A DNA stretch of 64,000 nt from Thiomicrorhabdus sp. zzn3 (GCF_029767755.1 NZ_JARUQS010000001.1:1426001-1490000), one strand, 5' to 3'. Counted from the first letter of the stretch, positions 8,301 to 17,216 are shown. Numbers and translations: made by a program. The notes: a model not told the origin generated them from the sequence alone.

Positions 8301-10399
8301 AAAAGGGTTTGCCCGATTAAAAGATGTAAACGCTCCTTCTCATCTGGATGCAGTAACGACCAAACCGCCTGTTGAATGCGGTCATGCGTAAACAGGTAAT
8401 AGACGGATTCGCTCAAGGCACTGAAGGCCTCCATTCGCAACCAGCCTTCGGCCAGTGCGGTTTGCAATGCTCGGTCAACCCCCACATCGTCTTGATACAG
8501 CCTTCTAAGAAGAGCAGCTTCAAAACGGTTACCAATGCAAGAAGCGATTTTTAATAACTGCTGTACCTGATCTGGAAAGCAGGTAATTCGTGCTGAAAGG
8601 AATTCCACTATATTTTCGGAAGCCGGCAACTGTTGCAATTTATTGAGATCACTCACCCAACGGGAGGATTGAGCATCAAAATAAACAATTTTATCGCTCT
8701 GAAGTTGCTTGAGGTACTCGGTCACATAAAAGGCGTTGCCGCCCGTCTTCCGGTAGATCGCCTCGCTGATTTGAGCCGCGTCTTCTACCGGCATAGAATC
8801 AGAAACCATCTGCAATACGGATTCAGGATTTAGCTCGGAAAGGGCGATCTCTTCAGGCTCTATGCCTTTATCAGCCAAACGATGCAAGGAACGCGCAAAA
8901 GGATGGTGAGCCGGCACTTCATTATCACGATAAGCTGCGATGACAACAAAATAGGAAAGTTCCTCCAGAGCCACTTCAAGCCATTCCAAGGTCGCGGCAT
9001 CCGCCCATTGCAAATCATCCAAAATCAAAAACACCGTCTGATCCGGTTGGGCAAATGCCTGAATCAAGCCGTTGATTAATAAATTCAAACGCGATTTAGC
9101 GTCCGACGGCGAAAGCGGTTCCGCTTGCGGCTGAGGCCCCAAGAGCCATTCCAACTCTGGAATTCCGGCCATCAGCAATTGAGCCTGCTGGCCTAAGACC
9201 TCCGACAATTTTCTTTTCCAGAAATCCAGCTCGTTCTCACCTTCCGTTAACACTTTAGCAATTAAATTGCCTAGCGCGGAATAGAGTAATTCGTACGGAG
9301 CGGCCGGTTTATATTGATCAAACTTCGCCTTCAAACAGTATCCGGAAAACGCCTCCAGTTGGTCAAAGGCCGCATCAACCAGCCTGGATTTTCCCACCCC
9401 GGAACCCCCTTTGACCGTAATCATAGAAGCTTTGCCTATTCCCGAAGTCTGCTTGATCAAACCCGTCAAACGGCTTAACTCTTGCTCCCGACCATACAGA
9501 GGAAGCGGTGAGCTGTTTTTCTGTTGCGATGCCGCAAGGGTGAACCGATCCAACTTAAAAAAGACTATCTCACCCTGCCCCTGCCATAAATCACGACAGT
9601 GTTCCAAATCTTTTTTGAGCGAAGTCACACTCGAATAACGCTCATCATGACTTTTAGTAAGCATTAACGAGATCATATCTGAAATCGCTTCCGGCACGGT
9701 ATCGATCAGCGTGTTCAAGGCAGGTACGGGCTTGGCCATATGACTGTGTGCCAGGGTCATGACATCCTGAGCATCAAAAGGCAGGCGACCGCTGAGCATC
9801 TGAAAGAAAATCACTCCTAAAGCGTAAATATCGGCCGCATAACCGGTTTGCTGATTAACGATCTGACTCTGTTCAGGAGCCTTGTAGAGCAGTTCATACT
9901 CTGAAAAACGCTGTTCACCCGAGTCCGATGAACTTAAACGGCGTGCCGCATTGCCAAACCCTGTCAGTTTAATGGAAAGGTCATCAGGGTTAAGCAAAAT
10001 GCAAGACGGTGTTAAATTGCCGTGAACGATCTCTTGATGATGCAACGCTTCAATCGCATCGGCCAACTGAATAGCTAAGTCCAAGAACATTTCCAGCTCT
10101 AGCGGTGCCTGAGACAAATAGGATTCTAATGAAATGCCGTCAAAATACTCACGCAACAGAAAGGTTCTGCCTTGAAGACTCTCAACACCATGAATCTGGA
10201 GAATCGCTGAATGATTGATCCCCTTTAACAGTTCAAACTCATTGACCAGTTCTTGAGTTTGACGTTTGCTCGTATACTCATCCTTGGACGTTTTAAACAC
10301 CAAAGAGTGCATATTTTGGGTATGGGAGGCAAGCAAGAGCTGAGAATTGCGGGTGGTTCCAAGCGTTCGTTGTACCGAATAGCCATTGATGTCCTGCAT
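5360..10399 (-). CDS. Giant hybrid signalling protein: pseudokinase, ATPase, TPR-like, GAF, diguanylate cyclase
   Basis: 1679 residues. Order: Ser/Thr-kinase-like domain (about 1-270), P-loop ATPase with Walker A GGSGVGKSRL (331-340) and Walker B VFLILDDLQWAD, a long helical repeat region (about 700-1250), a GAF domain, a coiled coil, and a C-terminal GGDEF domain with FGGEEF and the I-site RPSD five residues before it. The kinase ATP-lysine (Lys36) and the Glu54 partner are present, but the catalytic HRD aspartate is Asn128 (HGNLTPS) and the DFG aspartate is Gly147 (TGFGN), so catalysis is doubtful and binding or sensing more likely. The output is predicted to be cyclic di-GMP synthesis, inhibited by product at the I-site. 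The architecture up to the GAF is that of PknK-like hybrid kinases. It is preceded on the same strand by piuC but separated by 143 bases, so it is probably its own unit. Confidence 0.9.
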   Translation of the reverse strand: MQDINGYSVQRTLGTTRNSQLLLASHTQNMHSLVFKTSKDEYTSKRQTQELVNEFELLKGINHSAILQIHGVESLQGRTFLLREYFDGISLESYLSQAPLELEMFLDLAIQLADAIEALHHQEIVHGNLTPSCILLNPDDLSIKLTGFGNAARRLSSSDSGEQRFSEYELLYKAPEQSQIVNQQTGYAADIYALGVIFFQMLSGRLPFDAQDVMTLAHSHMAKPVPALNTLIDTVPEAISDMISLMLTKSHDERYSSVTSLKKDLEHCRDLWQGQGEIVFFKLDRFTLAASQQKNSSPLPLYGREQELSRLTGLIKQTSGIGKASMITVKGGSGVGKSRLVDAAFDQLEAFSGYCLKAKFDQYKPAAPYELLYSALGNLIAKVLTEGENELDFWKRKLSEVLGQQAQLLMAGIPELEWLLGPQPQAEPLSPSDAKSRLNLLINGLIQAFAQPDQTVFLILDDLQWADAATLEWLEVALEELSYFVVIAAYRDNEVPAHHPFARSLHRLADKGIEPEEIALSELNPESVLQMVSDSMPVEDAAQISEAIYRKTGGNAFYVTEYLKQLQSDKIVYFDAQSSRWVSDLNKLQQLPASENIVEFLSARITCFPDQVQQLLKIASCIGNRFEAALLRRLYQDDVGVDRALQTALAEGWLRMEAFSALSESVYYLFTHDRIQQAVWSLLHPDEKERLHLLIGQTLLELYQPLEKEKLYECVNHLNAAFCLQNEEDERCALAELNFSAASQAKLSGDFELALSYIRQACEWMPKLEQHPNYVDFLRERAECEHLCNHDDKAIQYYSKALQASDDSLVKARVYELMVTFYTDISQFDVAYRIGRDAVQMFDINLPQRFNPGLFVKDLLVLKSKLRKYPVAGLLELPEARDEQIKMAIRLLSVTLKAAYQVKPELCVAISLKVVRLCLDYGNTREAVIGYIVFGIIFQSGVLGKHKIGYEYGQLSLALLERFGNQLQKAEVEFVFGYFAHSWSQPAASTEVLWHSAYKHGLEVGDWFHTGCAAAGIVQSLFMRGKPFVEIESEIERFSQVLQRIGAQEQLGAILSVRQAIRNLRGQTESERSFSEQGFDEAPYVDSLSEYGSRHFAHYYFVNKMATLYLHQAYDEAMEISLKSRTFLGDSKGMLHAEEHHFITALIQAQLMPQAGPLQRRKYQAEIKRTVRRFKRWAVDCAENFLARQRVLEGEFYRLKRDYPKALRCYDSAIEAANIYGQYNMAAIANRLAADVYKVKQQNRAAELYSSAAEKAFERWGIQPNSNAVQTQDLFEVSALDVITVMKATEVIAREKRLSELLETLVQIIIENAGAQRGVLLMHEDQRLLVQAEASVDTEEVRVMQRVSYHDNPNLVQAIVNYVLRTEEPIVLDNAGQSAIFGQDAKVVERQVVSVLCIPLKLHGQVKGVVYLENNSMSGVFTKERIELLKLLSGHIAIAIDNAQIYDQLERKVAERTQDLDAKNEMLKKQNVALQKQNDRISELNELVVKENEERKKVEVKLHEAIEELNRLATTDALTHLNNRRGFDDYLQRECARHNRSDKALSLMLCDIDLFKAYNDHYGHQQGDACLKLVADVLLDSILRPSDFVARFGGEEFVIVMPDTPKEGALQVAERIHDKLKVLKIPHVKSEVMQQVTMSIGIATSNQGETCMTENLIEIADKALYRAKALGRNQTVCGG

Positions 10400-10542
10400 T
10401 AAATCTTCACTTCATTCAAGGATTTAGACCAGAACTTCAAGTGTAACGCAGATTCTATCTTCCATCTATTTAAAATATGATGACTTCAAAAGCAGGCCTG
10501 TTCACTTCCCGACCTATGCATAATTTAGCCCTTAACTCGGGA

Positions 10543-11232
10543 TTAAGACTTACACCAGTGGCGCAGCAAATTGTGGTACAACTCGGTCAACTGCAACAGT
10601 TCGGCCTGTTGTGACTGCGTCCCCAACTGCTTTCTTAACCCCTGGATAGATTGATCCAGTTGATAAAGCATAGTACGTTCGTTTTCATTTTTAACCATGC
10701 TTTGTACCCACATAAAAGAAGCAATACGTTGCCCCTTTATCACCGGTAGTACCTGATGCAAACTGCCGGAAGAATATAAAATCATATCCCCTGCCGGAAG
10801 TTTAATCTCCTGTACCCCCATACCAGTATCAATCTGCAGTTCACCGCCTTCATAGCTGTCAGGTTCGGTTAAAAACAGGGTCGCGGATAAATCCGCTCGC
10901 ACCCGTTGATTGGTATATGGATGCACCAGTACCGCACTGTCGACATGTACACCATAATGTCCTCCATTCTGATAGAGATTGAATTTAGGCGGGTAGAACG
11001 TGTCCGGTAAAGCCATAGAGACAAACTGTGGATTCGCCAACAGGGTCGATTCAATGTACCGGCTTAATGAACGGGCAATATCACACTCATCATCCAACTG
11101 CAGATTCTGTTTAACGCTTTGAGCCAAACTTCCCGCCGTTTTACTCCCATCCATCCACGGTGCAGTCTGCATCCGTTCAAGAAAATCGGTCACTTCCTGC
11201 TTACTTAATACACTTTCAATTACTTGAAACAC
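10543..11232 (-). CDS. piuC: PKHD-type Fe(II)/2-oxoglutarate hydroxylase, PiuC/YbiX-like
   Basis: 229 residues, matching the family. The iron ligands are visible as His96 and Asp98 (YGVHVDSAV) and His159 (SGSLHQVLP); Arg169 (GQRIAS) would bind 2-oxoglutarate. PiuC/YbiX genes are typically next to a siderophore receptor of the Fiu/PiuA kind, and here it is the last gene of the iron-uptake operon, 24 bases after the FMN oxidase gene. The role is thought to be iron-limitation-linked hydroxylation, perhaps of a siderophore breakdown product; the real substrate is unknown. Confidence 0.9.
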   Translation of the reverse strand: MFQVIESVLSKQEVTDFLERMQTAPWMDGSKTAGSLAQSVKQNLQLDDECDIARSLSRYIESTLLANPQFVSMALPDTFYPPKFNLYQNGGHYGVHVDSAVLVHPYTNQRVRADLSATLFLTEPDSYEGGELQIDTGMGVQEIKLPAGDMILYSSGSLHQVLPVIKGQRIASFMWVQSMVKNENERTMLYQLDQSIQGLRKQLGTQSQQAELLQLTELYHNLLRHWCKS

Positions 11233-11256
11233 TCTTTTCTCCTCAATATTTAATCG

Positions 11257-12363
11257 CTACTTGCTTTCATATAGGCAGTGTCGCTCTATCTCATCGAGTT
11301 CTGCACAACCGGTCAAAGCCATACAAAGCTGTAACTCTTCACTCAATAGCTTCAATAAATGTGCCACCCCCAAAGCACCCGCGGTAGCCAGAGCATATAC
11401 CTGTAATCTTCCAATCAATACCGCATCGGCACCCGCAGCCAAGAACTTAAAGATGTCGTAACCACTACGTACCCCACTGTCGGCCATCAACAAAAAATCG
11501 GCGCCAAGAGCGCGTCGCATGCTGGGCAATACGTCAAGCGGACTTGGCACACCATCCAGGGCTCGTCCGCCATGATTAGAAACCACTAAACCTTGAGCCC
11601 CTACGGATTTAAGCATCAGTGCATCATCCACACTCAACACCCCTTTAATCCACACTGGAATGGGGCTGTATTCAATGATGTCACGGATATCCTCCCAACT
11701 CGGTGCCTGCGCCATTAAACCTTGAAAAATATAACTTTCACCTTCTGTGACCTGAATCGTGGACGGATGGGCGTATTCAGCCAAGTTGGCCGCCTCAACC
11801 CGTGACTCTAAATGAAAGCCGAGACGCCTTGCTTCAAGAGAACTCGATTGCAACGGCGTATCCACCGTCACCATAAGCGATGCAAAACCAGCGCCACAGG
11901 CACGATCAATAAGATCATAAGTCACAGAACGATCTGGCTGTGTATACAGTTGAAAACTCTTAAACCCGGAAGTAGCTTCAGCTACGCTCTCTAACCTCTT
12001 AGTGGAAAGCGTACTCAAAACCAATCCCTGCCCAATTGCTTCGGCAGCTTGAGCACTCGCCAATTCGGCCTGCTCATCAACCAAGCCCTGATGGGCAACG
12101 GGAGCCAGTAAAATCGGTGCCGATAATTCATGTCCCAACAACGTATATCGACTATGACCATGATCAAGTTTTCTTAATACCCGCGGCTGCAACTGCAATT
12201 GATCCAAACGTTTTCGGTTGTGCTTTAGCGTTTGTTGCTGACCGCCACCTCCTGACAAATACGCATACAACGCTGGATCAAGATTTTTTTGGGCATAAAA
12301 TTCAAAATCGGCGGGCGTCAAAATCTCTTTTTGCAGCTGGTGATATTGAAAAATTTGCTTCAT
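11257..12363 (-). CDS. FMN-dependent alpha-hydroxy acid oxidase/dehydrogenase
   Basis: About 368 residues with the lactate dehydrogenase/glycolate oxidase fold: LSAPILLAPVAHQGL near the N-terminus, the catalytic histidine in VVSNHGGRALDG, and the FMN phosphate-binding part LMADSGVRSGYDIFKFLAAGADAVLIGR. It oxidises an alpha-hydroxy acid to the keto acid with FMN. I chose the ATG at 12363, which has an AAGGG ribosome site about ten bases upstream; another in-frame ATG is at 12372. It sits between the siderophore receptor gene and piuC. That location suggests a hydroxy-acid substrate linked to iron chelates, such as a carboxylate siderophore, but this is inference. Confidence 0.85.
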   Translation of the reverse strand: MKQIFQYHQLQKEILTPADFEFYAQKNLDPALYAYLSGGGGQQQTLKHNRKRLDQLQLQPRVLRKLDHGHSRYTLLGHELSAPILLAPVAHQGLVDEQAELASAQAAEAIGQGLVLSTLSTKRLESVAEATSGFKSFQLYTQPDRSVTYDLIDRACGAGFASLMVTVDTPLQSSSLEARRLGFHLESRVEAANLAEYAHPSTIQVTEGESYIFQGLMAQAPSWEDIRDIIEYSPIPVWIKGVLSVDDALMLKSVGAQGLVVSNHGGRALDGVPSPLDVLPSMRRALGADFLLMADSGVRSGYDIFKFLAAGADAVLIGRLQVYALATAGALGVAHLLKLLSEELQLCMALTGCAELDEIERHCLYESK

Positions 12364-12482
12364 TCGTATCATTCCCTTTACAAAAACCAAAGGGTCTTAG
12401 CGAAACTCCATTCGCTAAGACCCGAATGAACTCAAGGAGTAATCTCGGTATTTACCCGAATCACTCAAAGTAAATGAGACCG

Positions 12483-14819
12483 TTAGAACTCATAGTTCAA
12501 CGTTAAACGCACATTACGCGCGTCTCCTTTATAGGCAAAGGAACCGCTTCTGTAAGCCGCAAGATAATAATCTTCATCCGTAACATTGCCGACATTCAGA
12601 CGTGCATCGAACTGTTTACTAAACTCATAAGTGGCAAACAGGTCAAAGACGGTATAGGCGGGAATCTTAATGGCGTCACCAGCCGCCGTATCCGGTTGTC
12701 CGGCAAACATTTCACTTGAATAGGTAGCGCTACCGCCGAATGCAAACTTAGGCGTTAGCTTATAGTTCAGCTGTAAATAAGCTGAATTATCTGCGAAATT
12801 GCTCAACGTCTTGCCAACGTTATCCGGGGTAATGGATTCCAATACCTCAGCCTCCATTACGGCAATACCTGCCTGAGTACTCAATTTATCCGTCAGATTA
12901 CCCACTAAACCAAGCTCAATACCCCGAACTTCATTTTTACCGGTGTTTGGTGTGCCGGCGCTGGAATAATCAGCGCCACGTTCGGCTTCCATCACATCAC
13001 TTTTGGTAATTTGAAATACCGCAGCCGTAGCCAAAAGCTTACCGCCGTTAAATTCCCATTTAGTCCCTAACTCAAGGTTTTGAGTAGTTTCTGGTTCAGA
13101 GTCTGCAGCGGCGATAAAACCGCCATACCCGGAATTGGTACCAACGTCAGACTCTCCTCCGTTAATGTTGCTCGCCGTACTGTAGTTAAAATAGACATTA
13201 CCGTTGTCCGCCACCTTATAGACCAGTCCCATATGACCGTTCCATAAACCGTCATCATAGCTGTATTCGCTAATCGTTCCGTCACGCCCTTTCGCCGACA
13301 GATCGTAATCAAACTGGTCATAGCGTAAGCCCGCAAACACGCTGAATTTATCGGTCACATCCACGGTATCCATCGCCGACAACGAGATGGTTTTCACCTG
13401 CCAGTCAGAATCCCAGTCGCCTTTTTGAATCTGTCGTCCCATCAGGTAATTAATACCCGGCACTGTGTTGCCGTTAACATCCTCAATGCAATACCCTTCC
13501 GATACGCCACCACGACCGGAAACCAAACAATTAGACTCTCCGGCATTCGTAATGTCATACACCCCGTTCAACACTTTATGGTCGGAAAACTCCGCACCAA
13601 ACACAAATTGATTTTTCTTGCCGCCTATTTCAGTATCCCAGTAAGCATTCAACTGGTTGGCAAAGTATTCAACTTCTTGCCATCCCTGGTGAGTGCTTAA
13701 GGAGATCGTATCGTAAGCGCCATTCGGATCACTTGCATCCGTTGTGGTTCCTCTAGCCCCGGTCGTGACATAACCGTTATCAGTGGTACCGTAACGGGTC
13801 GCGTTTTCAATACGCAAATGATCGTTTGCTTGGTACCCTAAACGCAGAGTGAAAGTATCCACTTCCGAATCCAAGAAATCCTGATCCTGCAGATAAACCG
13901 GAATATCATCATTAGGTTTACCGGTCGTGCGATCGATATAAGAACCCAAATCAGGACTGTCTTTTGCATCCAAATGATAATAATCGGCAATAATCTCTAA
14001 CTTATCGGTCGCTTGAAGCTTACCGGACAGGGCAATCCCGTCGCGCTGACGATCCGCCGGGGCACGATCCGGCACCTCTTCATAAGCTTGCAATACATTT
14101 AAACGCACCGCCGCGTCATCGGACAGCTTGACGTTGCTGTCCAACGTATAACGGTGATAGTCGTCAGAACCCACTCCACCGGAAAGTTTGGTCAAGTCGT
14201 ATTCGGTACTGGCTTGCTTGGTGATACTGTTCACCGCACCACCTGTTGAACCGCGTCCGGCAAAAGTGGAACTTGGCCCCTTGGTGATTTCAATTTGCTC
14301 GGTCGCAAAACTTTCGCGAGTCGTCATGCCCGGATCACGCAGACCGTCAACAAACACATCAGAACGCGCTTCATGACCGCGGATAACATAACGGTCACCA
14401 AAAGCGTTACCGTTTTCACCGGTCCCCAATGTAATCCCCGGCTGGGATTGAACAATCTCTTTCAGGTCTGATTTTCCGGACTCCTCGATCTGGGTCTTGG
14501 TAAGCACTTGAATCGTCTGCGGTGTTTCCGCAATTGGCTTCACATGACGTTTGTCACCCGACACCTTCGCTTTATAGGGCGCACCCGGTTCCGCATAAGG
14601 ATTGGTATCGATGGTACGCTCTTCAACTTGAAGCGCATCCATCTCAAACACTTCATCCTGAGCCCAAACCGGCGCCGCGGATAAACTGACAGCAACCCCC
14701 AATCCGACAGCCGTTCCCGCCTTCTTCAGGCTCGGATTACGCAAGCTGGTATCCGCTTTAAACTGAATTTGGCCATTTGCCAACGGAGTTTGCTTAGACT
14801 TTAAACGGTCTATACTCAT
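12483..14819 (-). CDS. TonB-dependent siderophore receptor (Fiu/PiuA-like)
   Basis: 778 residues. A long N-terminal segment with a signal peptide ending SLSAAPVWA is followed by a TonB box region (EMDALQVEE), a plug domain (KRHVKPIAETPQTIQVLT, RGHEARSDVFVDGLRDPG) and a 22-strand type barrel ending NVRLTLNYEF with a C-terminal aromatic residue. It imports a ferric siderophore across the outer membrane, powered by the ExbB-ExbD-TonB genes just upstream. Linkage with piuC supports a catecholate-type receptor of the Fiu/PiuA group. The N-terminus before the hydrophobic stretch (about 45 residues) is unusually long for a signal peptide. Confidence 0.92.
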   Translation of the reverse strand: MSIDRLKSKQTPLANGQIQFKADTSLRNPSLKKAGTAVGLGVAVSLSAAPVWAQDEVFEMDALQVEERTIDTNPYAEPGAPYKAKVSGDKRHVKPIAETPQTIQVLTKTQIEESGKSDLKEIVQSQPGITLGTGENGNAFGDRYVIRGHEARSDVFVDGLRDPGMTTRESFATEQIEITKGPSSTFAGRGSTGGAVNSITKQASTEYDLTKLSGGVGSDDYHRYTLDSNVKLSDDAAVRLNVLQAYEEVPDRAPADRQRDGIALSGKLQATDKLEIIADYYHLDAKDSPDLGSYIDRTTGKPNDDIPVYLQDQDFLDSEVDTFTLRLGYQANDHLRIENATRYGTTDNGYVTTGARGTTTDASDPNGAYDTISLSTHQGWQEVEYFANQLNAYWDTEIGGKKNQFVFGAEFSDHKVLNGVYDITNAGESNCLVSGRGGVSEGYCIEDVNGNTVPGINYLMGRQIQKGDWDSDWQVKTISLSAMDTVDVTDKFSVFAGLRYDQFDYDLSAKGRDGTISEYSYDDGLWNGHMGLVYKVADNGNVYFNYSTASNINGGESDVGTNSGYGGFIAAADSEPETTQNLELGTKWEFNGGKLLATAAVFQITKSDVMEAERGADYSSAGTPNTGKNEVRGIELGLVGNLTDKLSTQAGIAVMEAEVLESITPDNVGKTLSNFADNSAYLQLNYKLTPKFAFGGSATYSSEMFAGQPDTAAGDAIKIPAYTVFDLFATYEFSKQFDARLNVGNVTDEDYYLAAYRSGSFAYKGDARNVRLTLNYEF

Positions 14820-14949
14820 TGTTTTCTCCTCACAACAATCGTTTACAAATTCACACAGAAATGTGTGCTCAACAGATGCATTAAAGGGGCATCCTTCCCT
14901 TGGCCTAACGTTAGAAAACTTATAAAAAACTGCCTAAAATTCTTCTGAT

Positions 14950-15654
14950 TCAATCAGTAATCAGCTCATAATCCACCGGCAATGAAATCGTAATTCGGTC
15001 TCGTTTAAGGCGTTCCGGCAACACTGGCATCGGGCTGGCATCTTTAAGCATCTGCAATGCGGCTTTATCCAAGCCTGTATGCCCGGAACTGGATTCAACT
15101 CGTGCATTCAGCAACCGTCCATACCGGTCAATGGTGAATTGCACTACCACACGACCTTCAATCTTGGCTTTCTTCAAGCCAATCGGATAACGCTTATGAG
15201 CATTCAGCCACCTCTTTAACACACCAAAGTAATCTCGTGGACTCTGCCCGGATGTATCGGGCCGCCTCTCCTTTTTGGACATGATCGTTTGCGCCTCATC
15301 ATCCAAAAATTCGGTCTTGTCCACATTGGATTTTGGCTTTGGTTCCGGCTTTGGTTCCGGCTTTGGTTCCGGTTTTGGTTCCGGTTTTGGTTCCGGTTTT
15401 GGTTCCGGTTTTGGTTCCGGTTTTGGTTCCGGTTTTGGTTCCGGTTTTGGTTCCGGTTTTGGTTCGGTTACAACCTCTGTGACGGGTGAATGCTCAGCCG
15501 CAAAGGCCGCCATATCCAACGTTATGCTCGATTGATTCGCCTCTTCTACACGTAGTGTTTGCGCTTTAAACGGCCACCATTGCAACATGGCAAAAAGCAC
15601 TAGATGCAGGCCAACGGCCACCGACCAAGCGGTCAACCAACGTCCATATCCCAT
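14950..15654 (-). CDS. tonB: TonB energy transducer
   Basis: 234 residues: one N-terminal membrane helix (WLTAWSVAVGLHLVLFAMLQWW), a periplasmic spacer made of about eleven EPKP repeats, and a C-terminal TonB domain (YPIGLKKAKIEGRVVVQFTI, SSGHTGLDKAALQMLKDA). It carries proton-motive energy from ExbB/ExbD to outer-membrane receptors. It follows exbD by 13 bases and precedes the siderophore receptor gene. The EPKP spacer is encoded by a near-perfect 12-base tandem repeat, so its length may vary between strains without loss of frame. Confidence 0.93.
   Translation of the reverse strand: MGYGRWLTAWSVAVGLHLVLFAMLQWWPFKAQTLRVEEANQSSITLDMAAFAAEHSPVTEVVTEPKPEPKPEPKPEPKPEPKPEPKPEPKPEPKPEPKPEPKPEPKPKSNVDKTEFLDDEAQTIMSKKERRPDTSGQSPRDYFGVLKRWLNAHKRYPIGLKKAKIEGRVVVQFTIDRYGRLLNARVESSSGHTGLDKAALQMLKDASPMPVLPERLKRDRITISLPVDYELITD
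15333..15466 (-). repeat. 12-base tandem repeat encoding (EPKP)n in TonB
   Basis: Forward-strand unit GGTTCCGGTTTT is repeated about eleven times. Three units near the N-proximal DNA end carry GGCTTT in place of GGTTTT. Each unit is four codons, so gain or loss by slippage keeps the reading frame and only changes the reach of the TonB spacer. Confidence 0.95.
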
Positions 15655-15667
15655 CAGATGCCTCTCT

Positions 15668-16114
15668 CTAATCCAGCGGTTGCTGCGTCACCAACTGAAT
15701 CGTCGGATTAACGTCTAATAAACTTAGTTCGCTCAAAATCGGCAGTAACTCGCCCATTTTCAGACGACTATCGGCATAGATCTGCAATGTCATAGGTGCA
15801 TCGGATTTAAATCCGGATTGCAATTTTTGGCTTAGTTGCTGTAGCGCTAGCGGTTCTCCGTTCAAACGAAGTTCGCGCTTCAACGTCACCGAAAGTTGTA
15901 ACGGACCTTGCGTCAGTTCCGCCTGAGCCTGACTTTGCGGCAAGGCGATCTTTGCTTCCAGAGGCATATGGATCTGCCCTGAGATCATGAAAAAGATCAA
16001 CAGCAAAAATACGATGTTAATCATTGGAACCAGGTTGGATTCAATGTCTGCCGAAGGTTTATCGCGTTTATGGCTTAATCGATTTTGGAGAGTCAGGGTA
16101 TTCAGAATGCTCAC
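15668..16114 (-). CDS. exbD: ExbD-family biopolymer transport protein (second copy)
   Basis: 148 residues: a basic N-terminus, one membrane helix (SNLVPMINIVFLLLIFFMISGQIH) with the motor-proton site region, and a periplasmic domain. The start appears to be GTG at 16114, sharing one base with the TAG of the preceding exbD gene (TAGTG), so the two are translated in tandem. It forms the stator with ExbB for the TonB system. The usual membrane aspartate motif (D at the helix start) is replaced here by N/P-rich SNLVPMINIVF, compared with LIDVVFILLMFF in the other copy; this may affect proton handling. Confidence 0.88.
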   Translation of the reverse strand: MSILNTLTLQNRLSHKRDKPSADIESNLVPMINIVFLLLIFFMISGQIHMPLEAKIALPQSQAQAELTQGPLQLSVTLKRELRLNGEPLALQQLSQKLQSGFKSDAPMTLQIYADSRLKMGELLPILSELSLLDVNPTIQLVTQQPLD

Positions 16115-16563
16115 TACATTGCCCCTTTCGAAGTTGTTTGCAGTACCGGTCCCAAGGAGATACCGTTGATCCCCCGTTTTTTGAATCCATCAAACACCGA
16201 AATAATCGTCTGAACCTCGACATCGCTCTGTGGATATATCACTGTGAGCGCATTATCTGGAAACGCCATGAAGTCCTGTGGCGTGATGTGCGAATAATGG
16301 CGATCTTGGCGCCATAAAGGTGACTGGATCGCCGTCGCTTCATTCAATGCGCTTAATCGTCCTGCGGAATCAAGCACCAACTGATAAATTTCTTGTTGCG
16401 TCTCCAAAATGGCAGACGAATTTTCCACGTCAATAGCAAAACTTTGCCAACGGATAAAACTGGTCGTGAGCATAAAGAACATCAGAAGAATAAACACCAC
16501 GTCAATCAGCGCGGTTAAACTGATCGCCTGTTTGCGTGGTTTGTAAGTGAGCTCCGGCAACAT
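16114..16563 (-). CDS. exbD: ExbD-family biopolymer transport protein (first copy)
   Basis: 149 residues with the classic ExbD helix ISLTALIDVVFILLMFFMLT, in which the aspartate is the proton-carrying residue, then a periplasmic domain. It starts 4 bases after exbB and overlaps the second exbD by one base. Two ExbD genes in tandem suggest a hetero-oligomeric stator, as in some marine gammaproteobacteria; this is inference from gene order. Confidence 0.92.
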   Translation of the reverse strand: MLPELTYKPRKQAISLTALIDVVFILLMFFMLTTSFIRWQSFAIDVENSSAILETQQEIYQLVLDSAGRLSALNEATAIQSPLWRQDRHYSHITPQDFMAFPDNALTVIYPQSDVEVQTIISVFDGFKKRGINGISLGPVLQTTSKGAM

Positions 16564-16567
16564 CGTT

Positions 16568-17197
16568 TTACCCTTCTACGCGTCGGGGCCATTGTGCAAA
16601 TACAAGCTGCAACTGGTTATTCATATGATGTGCATTATCTTCCAAACGACGCTCAAAATATTGATGCGTCATGGCCACGGGAATCGCCACGATCAAACCA
16701 GCCGCCGTGGTCAACAGCGCTTGCCAGATACCGCCTGACAACACCGCAGGATTCACATTGGCACCCGCCTGCTCCATTCCTTGGAAGGCGACAATCATAC
16801 CGATCACCGTTCCCAGCAATCCAAGAAGCGGTGCCATCATCGCCATAACCTCCAGCGGTTTGAGATGCTTTGCCAAGCCGTAAAGGCGTACCTGAGCAAG
16901 ACGAAACGCTTCCTGCTGCAAGGCAATACCATCCCTATTTCGCACCGAATCACTTTGAAGCACTTTGAGCAAATCTTGAGCAAGTGGATAATCATGTTGT
17001 GCAACAGACTCTCTCAGATGTGAGGGATGTAACGCTATAGCCTGCTCCAAGCAGTGTGTAAGCTGAGCCGCTTGGTGCGATGAGTAAGACCTGAACTCAT
17101 AGAACTTAACCAACACAATCGCAACACTGGCCACCGAAAATAAAATCAAAATCCAGACAACAACCCCGCCGTGATCAAGAATCGTGAGAATATCCAT
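16568..17197 (-). CDS. exbB: ExbB / MotA-TolQ-ExbB proton channel
   Basis: 209 residues with three membrane helices: GGVVVWILILFSVASVAIVLV near the N-terminus, then MAMMAPLLGLLGTVIGMIVAF and a third helix with SGGIWQALLTTAAGLIVAIPVAM, the signature of the MotA/TolQ/ExbB family. It forms the inner-membrane channel powering TonB. It is the first gene of the iron-uptake operon; two Fur-like boxes lie within 90 bases upstream. Confidence 0.95.
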   Translation of the reverse strand: MDILTILDHGGVVVWILILFSVASVAIVLVKFYEFRSYSSHQAAQLTHCLEQAIALHPSHLRESVAQHDYPLAQDLLKVLQSDSVRNRDGIALQQEAFRLAQVRLYGLAKHLKPLEVMAMMAPLLGLLGTVIGMIVAFQGMEQAGANVNPAVLSGGIWQALLTTAAGLIVAIPVAMTHQYFERRLEDNAHHMNNQLQLVFAQWPRRVEG

Positions 17198-17216
17198 ACC
17201 GCCAACCTATAAATAC

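Noticed and set aside
15289-15535. Long open frames rich in Gly/Ser/Phe or Trp/Phe opposite tonB
   Set aside because: They are the other-strand reading of the 12-base tonB repeat and have no independent support.
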